DNA of 64,000 nt, taken from Ignavibacteriota bacterium (GTDB lineage: Bacteria; Bacteroidota; Ignavibacteria; UBA10030; SZUA-254). The DNA lies in NCBI GenBank assembly GCA_025358305.1, contig JANYJZ010000030.1, forward strand, positions 32,382 through 96,381. The letters run 5' to 3'. Position numbers and translations under genes: made by a program. The notes under the pieces are model-generated. The model was not told the origin of the DNA. It worked only from the letters and a program-made list of their open reading frames with translations, and ran no database searches. Positions 26,934 through 35,615 of the stretch are shown here, one piece after another; position 1 is the stretch's first letter, and every line of letters starts with the position of its first letter.

Positions 26934-27380
26934 TTACTGAGTGGACGAGGATGTGTGGTCGTGGACGATCTTCCAGTTCCCGGAGATCTTTCGGAGCACG
27001 AGCGTGAAGACGCCGTTCGGGCGGTCGGAGGCGCGCTCGAGCGCCCATGATCCGAACACCCACGCCGACCTCTGCGACAAAAGGTGGTATTCAAGGCCGG
27101 AGAACGTCAACTTCCCCATGAGCTCCTTCGTGGCGTATTTCTTCTTGTACTTTTCCAAGGTCTCCTGATAGCCCCTGCGAACGGACCCGCCGCTCGTAAA
27201 GAGGAGGCTGTCGGAGTGCCAGTACCCGTCCATGTATCCGGCGATGTCCCCGGCGTTCCAGGCATTCATCTGGCGCGCGAGGACGGATGCGATCTCCTCC
27301 TGCCACGCTGGGATGCTCTTCGTCTGGGCGGCGGAAAACGAGACGAACGACAACAAAGCGAAAAGAAGGATCGACTTCAT
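26934..27380 (-). CDS. exported NTF2-like (SnoaL/DUF4440) protein
   Basis: A 148-residue protein with a signal peptide (ends near SFSAAQ) and an NTF2-like alpha+beta domain: ARQMNAWNAGDIAGYMDGYW, then SGGSVRRGYQETLEKY, and the closing RKISGNWKIVHDHTS. The domain usually binds a small ligand or acts as an enzyme; no catalytic residues can be named. Its position directly before purC looks like operon placement with no obvious pathway link. An alternative ATG lies 9 bases upstream. Confidence 0.7.
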   Translation of the reverse strand: MKSILLFALLSFVSFSAAQTKSIPAWQEEIASVLARQMNAWNAGDIAGYMDGYWHSDSLLFTSGGSVRRGYQETLEKYKKKYATKELMGKLTFSGLEYHLLSQRSAWVFGSWALERASDRPNGVFTLVLRKISGNWKIVHDHTSSSTQ

Positions 27381-27449
27381 GTGACGCATGTACGTTGGCA
27401 GCGGTTCTGTAACTGTGACCGTGGAATATAGGGACTCTCCGGCCCGATG

Positions 27450-28046
27450 TCAATCTATGAACCGGACCTGAAGGCCGATCGCCTTCCGGAGCCTATCGAG
27501 ATACTCGTCCCGGGGGATTTCCATCGCACCCAGGCTCGCGAGGTGCGGCGTGAGATACTGCGTGTCGAGAAGCTGGTAGCGCCGTTCGTTCAGACGGCCG
27601 ACGAGAGCCACGAGGCAGAGCTTCGACGCTCCCGTAACGGCGCTGAACATCGATTCGCCGAAGAATGCTCCTCCGAGCGACACGCCGTAGAGCCCGCCGA
27701 CGAGCAAGTCCCCCTGCCAGGCTTCCACGCTGTGGGCGTACCCCATGGCGTGGAGGCGGATATAACTCCGGATAAGCCCCTCGGAGATCCACGTCTCGTC
27801 GCGCTCGGCGCACCGGCGCATGACCGTTTCAAAGGCCTTGTTGCACTCGATCGAAAACGCCTGTTTGTGGAAGAGTTGTCGCAGGCTCCGGGAGACTTTC
27901 AGGCCGTCGAGCGGCAGAATGCCGCGCGGATCGGGTGAATACCAGCTGATCTCCCCGCTCTCTTCGTCCGCCATCGGGAAGATCCCGGACGCGTAGGCGG
28001 ACAGGAGAAGCTCCGGATCGATCTGCAAAGCGTCGGGGAGCTCCAT
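27450..28046 (-). CDS. aat: leucyl/phenylalanyl-tRNA--protein transferase
   Basis: Adds Leu or Phe to proteins with basic N termini, marking them for ClpAP (N-degron pathway). Family signatures are SAYASGIFPMADE, ISWYSPDPRGILPL, and the active-site region SVEAWQGDLLVGGLYGVSLG followed by FFGESMFS. The end LDTQYLTPHLASLGA is typical. It is 198 residues, a little short of the E. coli protein but normal for this branch. It starts 14 bp after the pfkA stop. Confidence 0.92.
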   Translation of the reverse strand: MELPDALQIDPELLLSAYASGIFPMADEESGEISWYSPDPRGILPLDGLKVSRSLRQLFHKQAFSIECNKAFETVMRRCAERDETWISEGLIRSYIRLHAMGYAHSVEAWQGDLLVGGLYGVSLGGAFFGESMFSAVTGASKLCLVALVGRLNERRYQLLDTQYLTPHLASLGAMEIPRDEYLDRLRKAIGLQVRFID

Positions 28047-28060
28047 CGCCGAAGGCCGTC

Positions 28061-29152
28061 CTAGTCTCCGAAACTGACGCCGACGGCCCTGGCCGTGCTG
28101 ATGAGCTGTGAATCGCGCGGAACGAGCCTCTGCCGCGCGATGGCATCCTTCAGCGGGACGGTGACGATGTCCCTCCCCTGAAGACTTACCATGCAGCCGA
28201 ATTCCCCGCGAGTCAGCGTCTGGAGGGCCATGGCGCCGAAGCGCGAGGCGAGGATCCTGTCGTATGCCGTCGGGCTTCCGCCCCGCTGGACGTGTCCGAG
28301 CACCGTGACGCGGGTTTCAATGCCGGTCTTCTCCTGGATCCGATTCGCGACGAGTTCACCAATACCGCCGAGGCGGACGGGGTCGGTCCGTTTGACATCG
28401 CTTTCCTTCACGACGATCTTGCCGTCCTCGGGACGGGCGCCTTCCGACACGCAGACGATGCTGAACTTCGCCCCCCACTTCCTCTGCGCCACCGCCTCGC
28501 AGACGCGGTCCCAACTGAACGGAATCTCCGGAATGAGAATGACGTCGGCCCCGCCGGCGAGACCGGCGCCGAGCGCGATCCATCCCGCATAGCGTCCCAT
28601 GACCTCGACGACGATGACGCGGTGGTGTGCAGACGCCGTCGTCTGGAGCCGGTCGATTGCTTCGGTCGCGACGTGGAGCGCCGAATCATAGCCGAATGTC
28701 ACGTCGGTCGCTTCGAGATCGTTGTCGATCGTTTTGGGCACACCCACGACGTGGAGGCCCAACTGCGAGAACTTGTAGGCAATGTTCATCGATCCGTCGC
28801 CGCCGATGGCGACGAGCGCGTCGAGGCCCCAATCGGCATAGTGCTTCAACGCCCGGTGCGAAGCGTCGACGATCCGAATGCCGTCCGTACCCTCCTCCGG
28901 ATAATGAAACGGGTCTCCTTTGTTAGACGTGCCGAGGATCGTTCCGCCGAGGTTTACGATCCCGGAGACGTCGAGATGGGTGAGCTCCCGCATCCTCCCT
29001 TCGACCATCCCCTCGAAGCCGTCGAGGATGCCGATGACGCTGGCGCCCTCGTAGAGCATCGCCGGCTTTGCGACGCTGCGGATGACTGCGTTGAGGCCGG
29101 GGCAGTCGCCGCCGCCGGTGAGGATGCCGATGCGCTTCAATTTTGAGTTCAT
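28061..29152 (-). CDS. pfkA: 6-phosphofructokinase, mixed-substrate group III type
   Basis: A 363-residue phosphofructokinase. GGGDCPGLNAVIR is the nucleotide site; IGGDGSMNIA has Gly at the position that is Gly in ATP enzymes and Asp in classic PPi enzymes. VPKTIDNDLEATDVTFG contains the catalytic TIDND, with Lys at the second specificity position, as in PPi-type enzymes. This Gly/Lys combination defines the mixed group III, whose members use ATP or PPi. EVMGRYAGWIA is conserved. The ATG at 29152 gives MNSKLKRIGILTGGGD; a longer frame upstream is unlikely. Confidence 0.9.
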   Translation of the reverse strand: MNSKLKRIGILTGGGDCPGLNAVIRSVAKPAMLYEGASVIGILDGFEGMVEGRMRELTHLDVSGIVNLGGTILGTSNKGDPFHYPEEGTDGIRIVDASHRALKHYADWGLDALVAIGGDGSMNIAYKFSQLGLHVVGVPKTIDNDLEATDVTFGYDSALHVATEAIDRLQTTASAHHRVIVVEVMGRYAGWIALGAGLAGGADVILIPEIPFSWDRVCEAVAQRKWGAKFSIVCVSEGARPEDGKIVVKESDVKRTDPVRLGGIGELVANRIQEKTGIETRVTVLGHVQRGGSPTAYDRILASRFGAMALQTLTRGEFGCMVSLQGRDIVTVPLKDAIARQRLVPRDSQLISTARAVGVSFGD

Positions 29153-29220
29153 CTGTCCTATTTGCTGAAGAAGTGTTCTTTGAAAAGGAAATGATGGTAT
29201 CAATGAACGATGTTTCGAAT

Positions 29221-29262
29221 GAACATCCGGGGCGCGGGGGGGGGGGCGCCCCGGGAATGTTC
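29221..29262. repeat. G-loop inverted repeat
   Basis: A 15-base arm (29221-29235) pairs with 29246-29254 plus 29257-29262, with a 2-base bulge. The loop is a run of ten G residues (29236-29245). It lies between the NTF2-like gene stop and the pfkA start, both on the minus strand. No U-run follows, so it is not a standard terminator. Confidence 0.6.
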
Positions 29263-29274
29263 ACGTACACGGAA

Positions 29275-29712
29275 CTACATGCTGATATGCCAACTCTTGA
29301 TCTTCCAGTCCTTCTGCGCCTCTTTGAAGAAGACCACGCTATGAAACCGATCGCCGAATTCGGTCGAGTGCGTCTTCATGACGATAAATGCCGCCGTGCG
29401 GTCGTCCGTGATGACCATCTGTTGAAAGACCATCTTTGAATCGACCCCTTCGATGAGCCTGCACTTCTCGGCGTGTCCCCGCGCGGCTTCGATGAGGCTT
29501 TCAAATGAGGTTCCGTCAATGACGTACGCCTCGAGATCGATGGACGCGTTCGAAGAAACGCCCCCCGTACCCTCCACGAGATGCTTGACGATCTCCTGCA
29601 GCTGCGTAACGAGTTTCTTGTCCCCGGCAGGGGTCGTCTTCGCCCCGGAGAGGGCGGCCGTTGAACATGTGATGACGATGAGCGCGATGAGCGCAATGCG
29701 TGAGAATTTCAT
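29275..29712 (-). CDS. exported NTF2-like protein
   Basis: A 145-residue protein with a signal peptide (ends near AALSGA, residue 23). The mature part ends VFFKEAQKDWKIKSWHISM, the closing strand pattern of SnoaL/NTF2-like domains, preceded by VITDDRTAAFIVMKTHS. Function unknown. The start was fixed by a strong AGGAGGA site six bases from the ATG. It is followed by the G-loop inverted repeat and pfkA. Confidence 0.6.
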   Translation of the reverse strand: MKFSRIALIALIVITCSTAALSGAKTTPAGDKKLVTQLQEIVKHLVEGTGGVSSNASIDLEAYVIDGTSFESLIEAARGHAEKCRLIEGVDSKMVFQQMVITDDRTAAFIVMKTHSTEFGDRFHSVVFFKEAQKDWKIKSWHISM

Positions 29713-29852
29713 TGATCCTCCTGTTGATGCTGTAGTAAACGTGCGTGAGTTGTACGGATCTTCGACCAGGATTATCAATGTGTTCCGGCCGGCCTCTTCA
29801 TTGTCCGCATCTTCCTCCCCTGCGCCCGGTAACGTGGGTGCGCGTTCACGAG

Positions 29853-30509
29853 CTATTCGTTCTCTTTGAGCGGATAGAGAACATATCCGCGGAGCTGGTA
29901 ATTCGACAGCACAGTCTGCGCCGTGACTGAGATCTTCATTTCCGGCAGTATGTCATCCTTCACGAGCCCCTTGAAGGCCATCGCCTGGCCGCAGACGATG
30001 AACTTCGTCCCGACATTGATGAGGTCATGGACGAGCTTTATGTTGGGATTCTCGAGGGAGTGCCTCTTCTTATACGCCTCGTTGCTCAGAACGGCATCGA
30101 GGCCGGGGCCGTGGAGGACGACCACCGGGATGATCTGCTTCGGTGGAATCCCCGAGGCAATATGAAGATTGAGGATCCTCGCCACGTCATCGAGGCTCAA
30201 GTTGATCTCCTTCGCGGTCGAATCGGGGTTCCTCTCGGAGATCTCGAACAGCAGCTTGTAGTCCTGCTTCAGGTCCGGGACCTCCGTGGGATCGGCGACC
30301 GGTATGACGCCGCTCCACTTGCTCCCCTTGACGTACGGATACTGGGCGACAGAAAGGAGTTTCTCCCATTTCAGGGAGTCCGCGATCGCGTGGGCGTGCT
30401 TGAGGCTGTCCTTTTGCGCCTTCGTGGTGGTGTCGGGAGCAGAGGACTGCGCCCGGCAAAATGAAAGGGCTGAGAGTGCTAGTATCAGAAGGAGCGAGAG
30501 TCTTTTCAT
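29853..30509 (-). CDS. exported DsrE-like protein
   Basis: A 218-residue protein with a signal peptide (cleavage near SFCRAQ, residue 21) and a C-terminal DsrE/DsrF-like domain: VARILNLHIASGIPPKQI, then VVLHGPGLDAVLSNEAY, and the cysteine-bearing TKFIVCGQAMAFKGL, which is the position of the sulfur-carrying Cys in this superfamily. DsrE proteins carry or transfer sulfur; the exported subgroup is uncharacterised. It follows the DUF971 gene by 45 bp on the same strand. Confidence 0.75.
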   Translation of the reverse strand: MKRLSLLLILALSALSFCRAQSSAPDTTTKAQKDSLKHAHAIADSLKWEKLLSVAQYPYVKGSKWSGVIPVADPTEVPDLKQDYKLLFEISERNPDSTAKEINLSLDDVARILNLHIASGIPPKQIIPVVVLHGPGLDAVLSNEAYKKRHSLENPNIKLVHDLINVGTKFIVCGQAMAFKGLVKDDILPEMKISVTAQTVLSNYQLRGYVLYPLKENE

Positions 30510-30554
30510 GGAAAAGTTCCGTCGTGTATGGTGGATGAAGTTCATGGGAGAGGG

Positions 30555-30878
30555 TCATTCTCCTGTGTACTTTGTGCAATCACTACATTCGCAAATTTGC
30601 CGGAGATAGTCAAACGTATAGATGCCGGTACGGTGCCCGTCAACCCAGAAGAGCTGAAGCGCGTAGCTCCCCACCTGCTCGATCGACTTCAGTTCGTTCT
30701 TTCCCGGCACGACGATTGGAAGGAGCGTAGGACCATCGTGGACGTCCCGTTCCGTCTTACAGGCGGCGCACGGGCAGTACTTCCGAAGGATGGGGGTCGT
30801 ATGGCGGCCCCGGTGGCCGTCGTTCCAGTCGATCTGGAGCTCCGACGGCGATACGCGCTGGACCTTCACTGGCATCAT
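30555..30878 (-). CDS. DUF971 domain protein
   Basis: A 107-residue protein consisting of one DUF971 domain (the N-terminal domain of gamma-butyrobetaine hydroxylase-like proteins). QIDWNDGHRGRHTTPILRKY and LQLFWVDGHRTGIYTFDYLR are the two signature halves; the cysteines in CPCAAC and CECSDC look like metal ligands. Related proteins have been tied to iron-sulfur handling, which is only suggestive here. The ATG at 30878 overlaps the stop of the AddB-like gene (ATGA). Confidence 0.85.
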   Translation of the reverse strand: MMPVKVQRVSPSELQIDWNDGHRGRHTTPILRKYCPCAACKTERDVHDGPTLLPIVVPGKNELKSIEQVGSYALQLFWVDGHRTGIYTFDYLRQICECSDCTKYTGE

Positions 30879-33800
30879 GATTCTGCTTCCTGTTCTACCC
30901 CGATCCTGGTCTTGATCCTGCACACGGAGTTGTACGCGCAGTACGAGCATATCTTTTCCGGATGTTTCGGGCTGACGGGAAACTTCCCGCCCGCAATGTC
31001 GTCAACGTAGCCGTTGATCGTGCGGATGGTCTGATCGATGAGCGACCGCAGCTCCTCGTCGCTCTTGAGGAGGCCATTCGACGCGCGCTTCACCTCGAAC
31101 GCTTCCCCCCTGTGCGCCGCGCTGCCGACGCAGAGCTTTTCACTCACCGGCGGACGGAGAGAGTAGTAGACGCCGGATGCGCCTACGGCCTCGCAGTTTG
31201 ACGATCTCGCGAGCACGTTCTCAATCGCGTAGAGGTAGAGCGGGATCTGCACGCTGATGCCTTCCTCGATCTCCTTGCGGTTCGCAAGGTGGGCTCCCGT
31301 CTTGTAGTCGATGATCGAGAACGTGCCCGCCCCGTTGATGTCGATCCGGTCGACCTTGCCGCGCAAGGAGACCGATCCCGCCACCACCGGCTCCTTCTGA
31401 AAGAGCGTCGGGTCGGAGATCTTGCCGACGCGGGAACCGAACCCCACCTCGAAGAACGCGGGGCGCACGCCAAGCACCCGCTCGCGCTCGTGCTCGAGGA
31501 ACTCCTGCAGGAGCCCCTTCCTCGTTTTCGTGCCGAGGATGAGTTCCTGCTCCACATCCCAGAAGACGTCCGTGATGTGCCACTCCGCGAGCTTTGTGGC
31601 CGCTCGGGACCGCAGACCGGCGACGGCCTGCTGAAAATCAGCCTCGTCCGCCTCGAAAAGCGGCGGCAGCTTGCGCGCGCGCCGATCGACGTAGAATTCG
31701 AAGAGGATCTCGTGGAGGATGCCCCCGCGCTCGATCGGCGAGAGCCCTTCTTCGAGCTCTTCGACGCCGTTGAGCCGCAGTACTTTGTCGGCAAAGAACT
31801 GGAACGGACAGCTGCCGAAGGATTCGAGCTGTGTCACGGAATAGACATGCGTTCGGAAGGCGTCGAGCGCGGCACGGACCTCCGGCAAAAGGTCGTCCCC
31901 CATGATCCCGTTGAATTCCGGCACAGGGTCGGCGCCCGTCCTGCTCTGCTCCACAGGAATGGCCCGGCGCATCTGGTCGAGCGTGCGCGAGATCTCCTCT
32001 GTTACGAATCCGGGGATCCGGGGTTCTTCGTGTTCGTCGAGCGCTCGCGCGATCGAGACGCCCAGCCTCTGCACGAGATCGTCAGGCGAATATGCATAGA
32101 TGCGGTACTCGTCCATGGAAGAGCTGCGGCGGTCGTCGAGCTCGGCGATCTCCAGTATGCCGTGGAGGAACGATGACGGCACGAGCTCGGCATCCCCTTC
32201 GCTCTTCGGATACGACAGGTAGAGATGCTCGGAGAAGTTCGTCACGGCCTGATAGAGGAGGTACCGGTGCTCGTGAAGGTGGTACCGTTCCTTCCGCTCC
32301 CGACGAGCGGCGCTGTAGAATATCTCGGGCTGGTAGATCGGGGGGAATTCGCCGTCCACGAGGCCGGCGATCATCATCACTTCGGCGGAGATGCCCCGGG
32401 TCTCGTCGAAGGAGGTCACCGAGACGCCGTAGCCATAGCGCTGCCGGACGTTGTACCGGACCTGCGACAGCGCAGCGTGGAGCCGGTCGAGGTAGAACCC
32501 GAGAGATTCCCGTGCGTCGCGGTGCTGCTCCAGGGAGAGGATCTCCATGAAATCGTCGAGGAACGAGAGGAACTTCTGGTACGCGCGGGTGTCCTTCTCG
32601 AGGTGCTCCATGCCGATCGCTTCGGCCGGGACGGCGAGCAGCCGCTCCACCACGCGGAGCGACTCCAGCAGCGCGAGCACCCGTTCCCTGAATTCCGCAG
32701 GCGTCATGCGCTCGACGAACGGGGAGAGGATCCCTTCGACCGCGTCGATGTCGGAGGCGGCTTTCCGGAGCGAGTCCTGTTCGCGTTCGAGATGCGAGAG
32801 CTCGATCTCGTCGGACTCCGCCGCGAGCTCCTCGCCGATGCGTTCCAGACGCGTCTCGATGACCGTGCGCCACGCGCTGCGGCCGGCAGAGATCTTGAGC
32901 CTCGTCGCGGCCTCGTAGAGGTTGCCGGCATCGAGCACGCCTGCGGACGTCCGGAGGTCGAGATACGGCGTCGAGAGAGCGCGCATGATGTCGTTCAGCC
33001 GGAAGTTCCGCTGCTTCACCGCGAGGAACGACAGCACCGCGATGACGAGCGGCGACTGATCGAGATAATACCGGTCGGTGATGTTCGCCGGAATGCCGAA
33101 TCGCTCGAACACTTCGCGGAAGAGGTTCGTGTAAAGCTCGGGCTGGTACATTGCGACGCAGATCTTGCTGAGGTCGCGATCCGGCCGGTCGCACGCGAGT
33201 CGCTTGATCGTCTTCGCGATGACCTCCACCTCTTCCTGGCGGTCGGATGCGCTCATGAGCGTCACCGTTGTGTTGCAGGGAAAGCGCGTGCCGGCGAACC
33301 CGGCCGTGAAGAGATGCCTCGCGACATGATCGGCGAACGATCCCCGGACATTGCCGGGGACGCGCGATGTCGCGAACCCCATCGACAGGAACTTCCGGTA
33401 GTTCTCCCCCAGATGGCCGAAGACGTTGTCGTTCTCCAGGTGGTAGTCGAAGGAAACGAGCGTCCGCATGCCCGAGAGTTCGGAAAGGTTGTGGAGCATC
33501 GTCAGCTCCGGGTCCGAGAACTCGTCGAACCCCGTCACGAAGAGGGTGCTCACGCCGGGGAAATGCTTCCGGACAGCCTCGTCGCCCCGCGCGGGATCCC
33601 ACTGGAGGTTGAGCTGCTGGAAGAGCCCCCCCGCATCGATGAAACGTTCGCCGAGGATCTGTTCGTACGCCTCGCTGATGAGGAGAAGGTCCTGGAGCTT
33701 CGGCAGCTCGGTGCTCTCGGCGACCGCGGCTTCCGCAAGCAGCGTCGTCCGGTAGACCCCCTGTTCCTTGAGAGAGTTCAGGACGGAGATGATCTTGTGG

Positions 33801-34159
33801 AAGGTCCCCTTGGGGAGCTTTCGCTGGGCGCCACGCCGGCGGAAGTACTGCAGCGAGCGTTCGACCGTCAGGAGCGCCTCGTTCACCAGGACGGCTTGGA
33901 CTGGTCCGGAGACGAACCGGCGGGGAGGAAAGAGGATCGTGCAAAGCCTGGCGGCGAGCGTCTCAAGCGTGAAGAGATGGAACGCGGGCGCGATCCCCGC
34001 GGGGACCTGCCGGAGAAATTCCCGCTGGAGGTCGCGGACCTTGCGCCGCGTCGGTGCCACGTAGAGGAATGAACCGTCCCCGCGCGCGAGAAACGTCCGG
34101 ACCTCTTCATCGAGAGAGGAGGCCGGCGCCCGGAGATGTTTCGTCAGGAGGACGGGCAT
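30875..34159 (-). CDS. AddB-like PD-(D/E)XK exonuclease with Fe-S cluster
   Basis: A 1094-residue protein with the architecture of AddB or related double-strand-break processing nucleases: a helicase-like N-terminal two-thirds and a C-terminal RecB-family nuclease. The nuclease core is GKVDRIDINGAGTFSIIDYKTG (Asp and DYK motifs), followed by VQIPLYLYA. Four cysteines that would bind an iron-sulfur cluster are one in ESFGSCPFQFFADK and three in CSYCAYNSVC. The Walker A motif expected at the N terminus is absent; the protein begins directly near motif Ia (VAPTRRKVRDLQREF), so this subunit should not hydrolyse ATP. An AddA-type partner is not in the window. Confidence 0.85.
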   Translation of the reverse strand: MPVLLTKHLRAPASSLDEEVRTFLARGDGSFLYVAPTRRKVRDLQREFLRQVPAGIAPAFHLFTLETLAARLCTILFPPRRFVSGPVQAVLVNEALLTVERSLQYFRRRGAQRKLPKGTFHKIISVLNSLKEQGVYRTTLLAEAAVAESTELPKLQDLLLISEAYEQILGERFIDAGGLFQQLNLQWDPARGDEAVRKHFPGVSTLFVTGFDEFSDPELTMLHNLSELSGMRTLVSFDYHLENDNVFGHLGENYRKFLSMGFATSRVPGNVRGSFADHVARHLFTAGFAGTRFPCNTTVTLMSASDRQEEVEVIAKTIKRLACDRPDRDLSKICVAMYQPELYTNLFREVFERFGIPANITDRYYLDQSPLVIAVLSFLAVKQRNFRLNDIMRALSTPYLDLRTSAGVLDAGNLYEAATRLKISAGRSAWRTVIETRLERIGEELAAESDEIELSHLEREQDSLRKAASDIDAVEGILSPFVERMTPAEFRERVLALLESLRVVERLLAVPAEAIGMEHLEKDTRAYQKFLSFLDDFMEILSLEQHRDARESLGFYLDRLHAALSQVRYNVRQRYGYGVSVTSFDETRGISAEVMMIAGLVDGEFPPIYQPEIFYSAARRERKERYHLHEHRYLLYQAVTNFSEHLYLSYPKSEGDAELVPSSFLHGILEIAELDDRRSSSMDEYRIYAYSPDDLVQRLGVSIARALDEHEEPRIPGFVTEEISRTLDQMRRAIPVEQSRTGADPVPEFNGIMGDDLLPEVRAALDAFRTHVYSVTQLESFGSCPFQFFADKVLRLNGVEELEEGLSPIERGGILHEILFEFYVDRRARKLPPLFEADEADFQQAVAGLRSRAATKLAEWHITDVFWDVEQELILGTKTRKGLLQEFLEHERERVLGVRPAFFEVGFGSRVGKISDPTLFQKEPVVAGSVSLRGKVDRIDINGAGTFSIIDYKTGAHLANRKEIEEGISVQIPLYLYAIENVLARSSNCEAVGASGVYYSLRPPVSEKLCVGSAAHRGEAFEVKRASNGLLKSDEELRSLIDQTIRTINGYVDDIAGGKFPVSPKHPEKICSYCAYNSVCRIKTRIGVEQEAES

Positions 34160-34161
34160 TG

Positions 34162-34350
34162 CTAGCGAAAGCGCTCCGGAACATACTTCACGTACAGTTC
34201 GAGGAGCCGGCGGCGGGACAGTTCGTCGAGCTCTTCATCGTCGCTGTCCCGCTTCCGCATCATGTCGAAGTCGTCCTGTTCCTTTCCGCGCATCCTGTGC
34301 GAGTACTCGCCAAGCGCTTCGATGATATTATGCTGTTCGGTGGAGGTCAT
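34162..34350 (-). CDS. small acidic protein, unknown function
   Basis: A 62-residue highly charged protein (HRMRGKEQDDFDMMRKRDSD, then DEELDELSRRRLLELYVKY). It begins 6 bp after one gene and ends 2 bp before the AddB-like gene, with AAAGGAT suitably placed before the ATG. That tight fit argues that it is a real gene. It looks helical with no membrane segment. It may be an accessory of the nuclease, but that rests on position only. Confidence 0.55.
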   Translation of the reverse strand: MTSTEQHNIIEALGEYSHRMRGKEQDDFDMMRKRDSDDEELDELSRRRLLELYVKYVPERFR

Positions 34351-34356
34351 GGCATG

Positions 34357-34860
34357 TCATCCTTTATGGTGGCTTTCCGGGTTCGGTGTTCGCCGGACGG
34401 TCTGCTGCACCCATCGGTAGAGCGCAGCCTGAAGAAGTGCCGCTGAGAGCACGCCAAGACGCGCCCCCAGGTCGAAGTCGACCTTGACGGGGAGGTCGTA
34501 CCGCGTGAGCCAACCGAGCGACCGGGAGGCGAGAACGGCGGATTCGAACGCGATCCCGCCCGCGACGTACCAGAACGGGATCCGGGAGACGTAGGCCGGC
34601 AGGGAGAACGGCCGTTGGAACATCGGTGCGACCATGCTGAACCAGAGCCGGTCCGCTCCCCAGAGGAGCATCGAGAGCGCGGCCCCGATGAGGAGGCACG
34701 CCCACGGCGACGCGGACGGGAAGAACCCGTAGAACACCTGCAGGATGCCGACGAGGAGCGAGATCGGGATCGTCACGAGGAAGCTGCGGCCGAGGGCGCG
34801 CACAGGCCGTTCGCTCGGATGGGAGAGCACGCGCTTGATCTGTTCGCGGCCGGAGAACAT
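34357..34860 (-). CDS. membrane protein of unknown function
   Basis: A 167-residue protein with four predicted membrane segments (SFLVTIPISLLVGILQVFYG; WACLLIGAALSMLLWG; FWYVAGGIAFESAVLA; GVLSAALLQAALYRWV). I do not recognise a family. It lies 11 bp after the cyclase-like gene and 6 bp before the small acidic gene in one tight operon. Confidence 0.55.
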   Translation of the reverse strand: MFSGREQIKRVLSHPSERPVRALGRSFLVTIPISLLVGILQVFYGFFPSASPWACLLIGAALSMLLWGADRLWFSMVAPMFQRPFSLPAYVSRIPFWYVAGGIAFESAVLASRSLGWLTRYDLPVKVDFDLGARLGVLSAALLQAALYRWVQQTVRRTPNPESHHKG

Positions 34861-34871
34861 GGCTGCCGCTC

Positions 34872-35594
34872 CTACTGTCTTCCGTCGACTTTCCAGAGCG
34901 CATCCTTGATGTATGGCCAGGTCACGTACCGGAACCCGAAGATGTCGTTTTCCGTCAGGCCGGTGAACTTATCGGCGAGCGCGATCGCTTTGTTGTTCGG
35001 CTTCACGAGCTCGAGCCGCAGGATCGGGTTGTTCTCCCTGAGGACGCGCCCAGGGTTTCTCATCGCGGCGTCGACGCCCGCCTGATCGAGCACCGTGCCG
35101 TAGGGGCCGGCGAGCTTTTGGAGCCGCGCACCGCTGTTCATGGGATACCCGACAAAATCGGGCTCGTTCATCTCCGGCACGAACGTCTCCGGATCGATCC
35201 GGACGACCTCGCCGCAGGAAATGCCGATGCCGAACCCGAGCGGCGATGGGAACTGCAGCCGCTGGGCGATGTACCAGTACTTCTTGTGGATCTCGAACGA
35301 CGCGGCGAGCGCCCAGTGGAGGGCCTCCGTGAGCGAGCCGTGGTCCTTCACCTCCCAAATGAGGACGAACCCGTCCCCGAGGAACTTATGGAACGTGTGC
35401 TTGTAGAAGAACGAGAGCTGGATGACGCGGTCGTAGACGACCTCGATCACCTTCGTGATCTGGCCCGGCGTCGAGTTGAGCGACCAGTGCGCGAATCCCC
35501 GCAGGTCGGCGTATGCGATGACGGCGTCGAGCTTTTCGCCGTGAATGAACGAGTCTCTGTCCGTAATCGAAAGCCCGCTGGTCTTGAGATACAT
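34872..35594 (-). CDS. class III nucleotide cyclase-like protein
   Basis: A 240-residue single-domain protein related to adenylate/guanylate cyclases. The two metal-binding aspartates are present: AVIAYADLRGFAHWS and FHKFLGDGFVLIWE. GYPMNSGARLQKLAG corresponds to the conserved GxxVNxAARL helix. No sensory domain is attached, so it would be a soluble cytoplasmic enzyme or a nucleotide-binding relative. Substrate-specifying residues cannot be assigned with confidence. It lies 21 bp after the threonylcarbamoyl-AMP synthase gene. Confidence 0.75.
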   Translation of the reverse strand: MYLKTSGLSITDRDSFIHGEKLDAVIAYADLRGFAHWSLNSTPGQITKVIEVVYDRVIQLSFFYKHTFHKFLGDGFVLIWEVKDHGSLTEALHWALAASFEIHKKYWYIAQRLQFPSPLGFGIGISCGEVVRIDPETFVPEMNEPDFVGYPMNSGARLQKLAGPYGTVLDQAGVDAAMRNPGRVLRENNPILRLELVKPNNKAIALADKFTGLTENDIFGFRYVTWPYIKDALWKVDGRQ

Positions 35595-35615
35595 AGAATG
35601 ATCGTCCCTTGGTTC

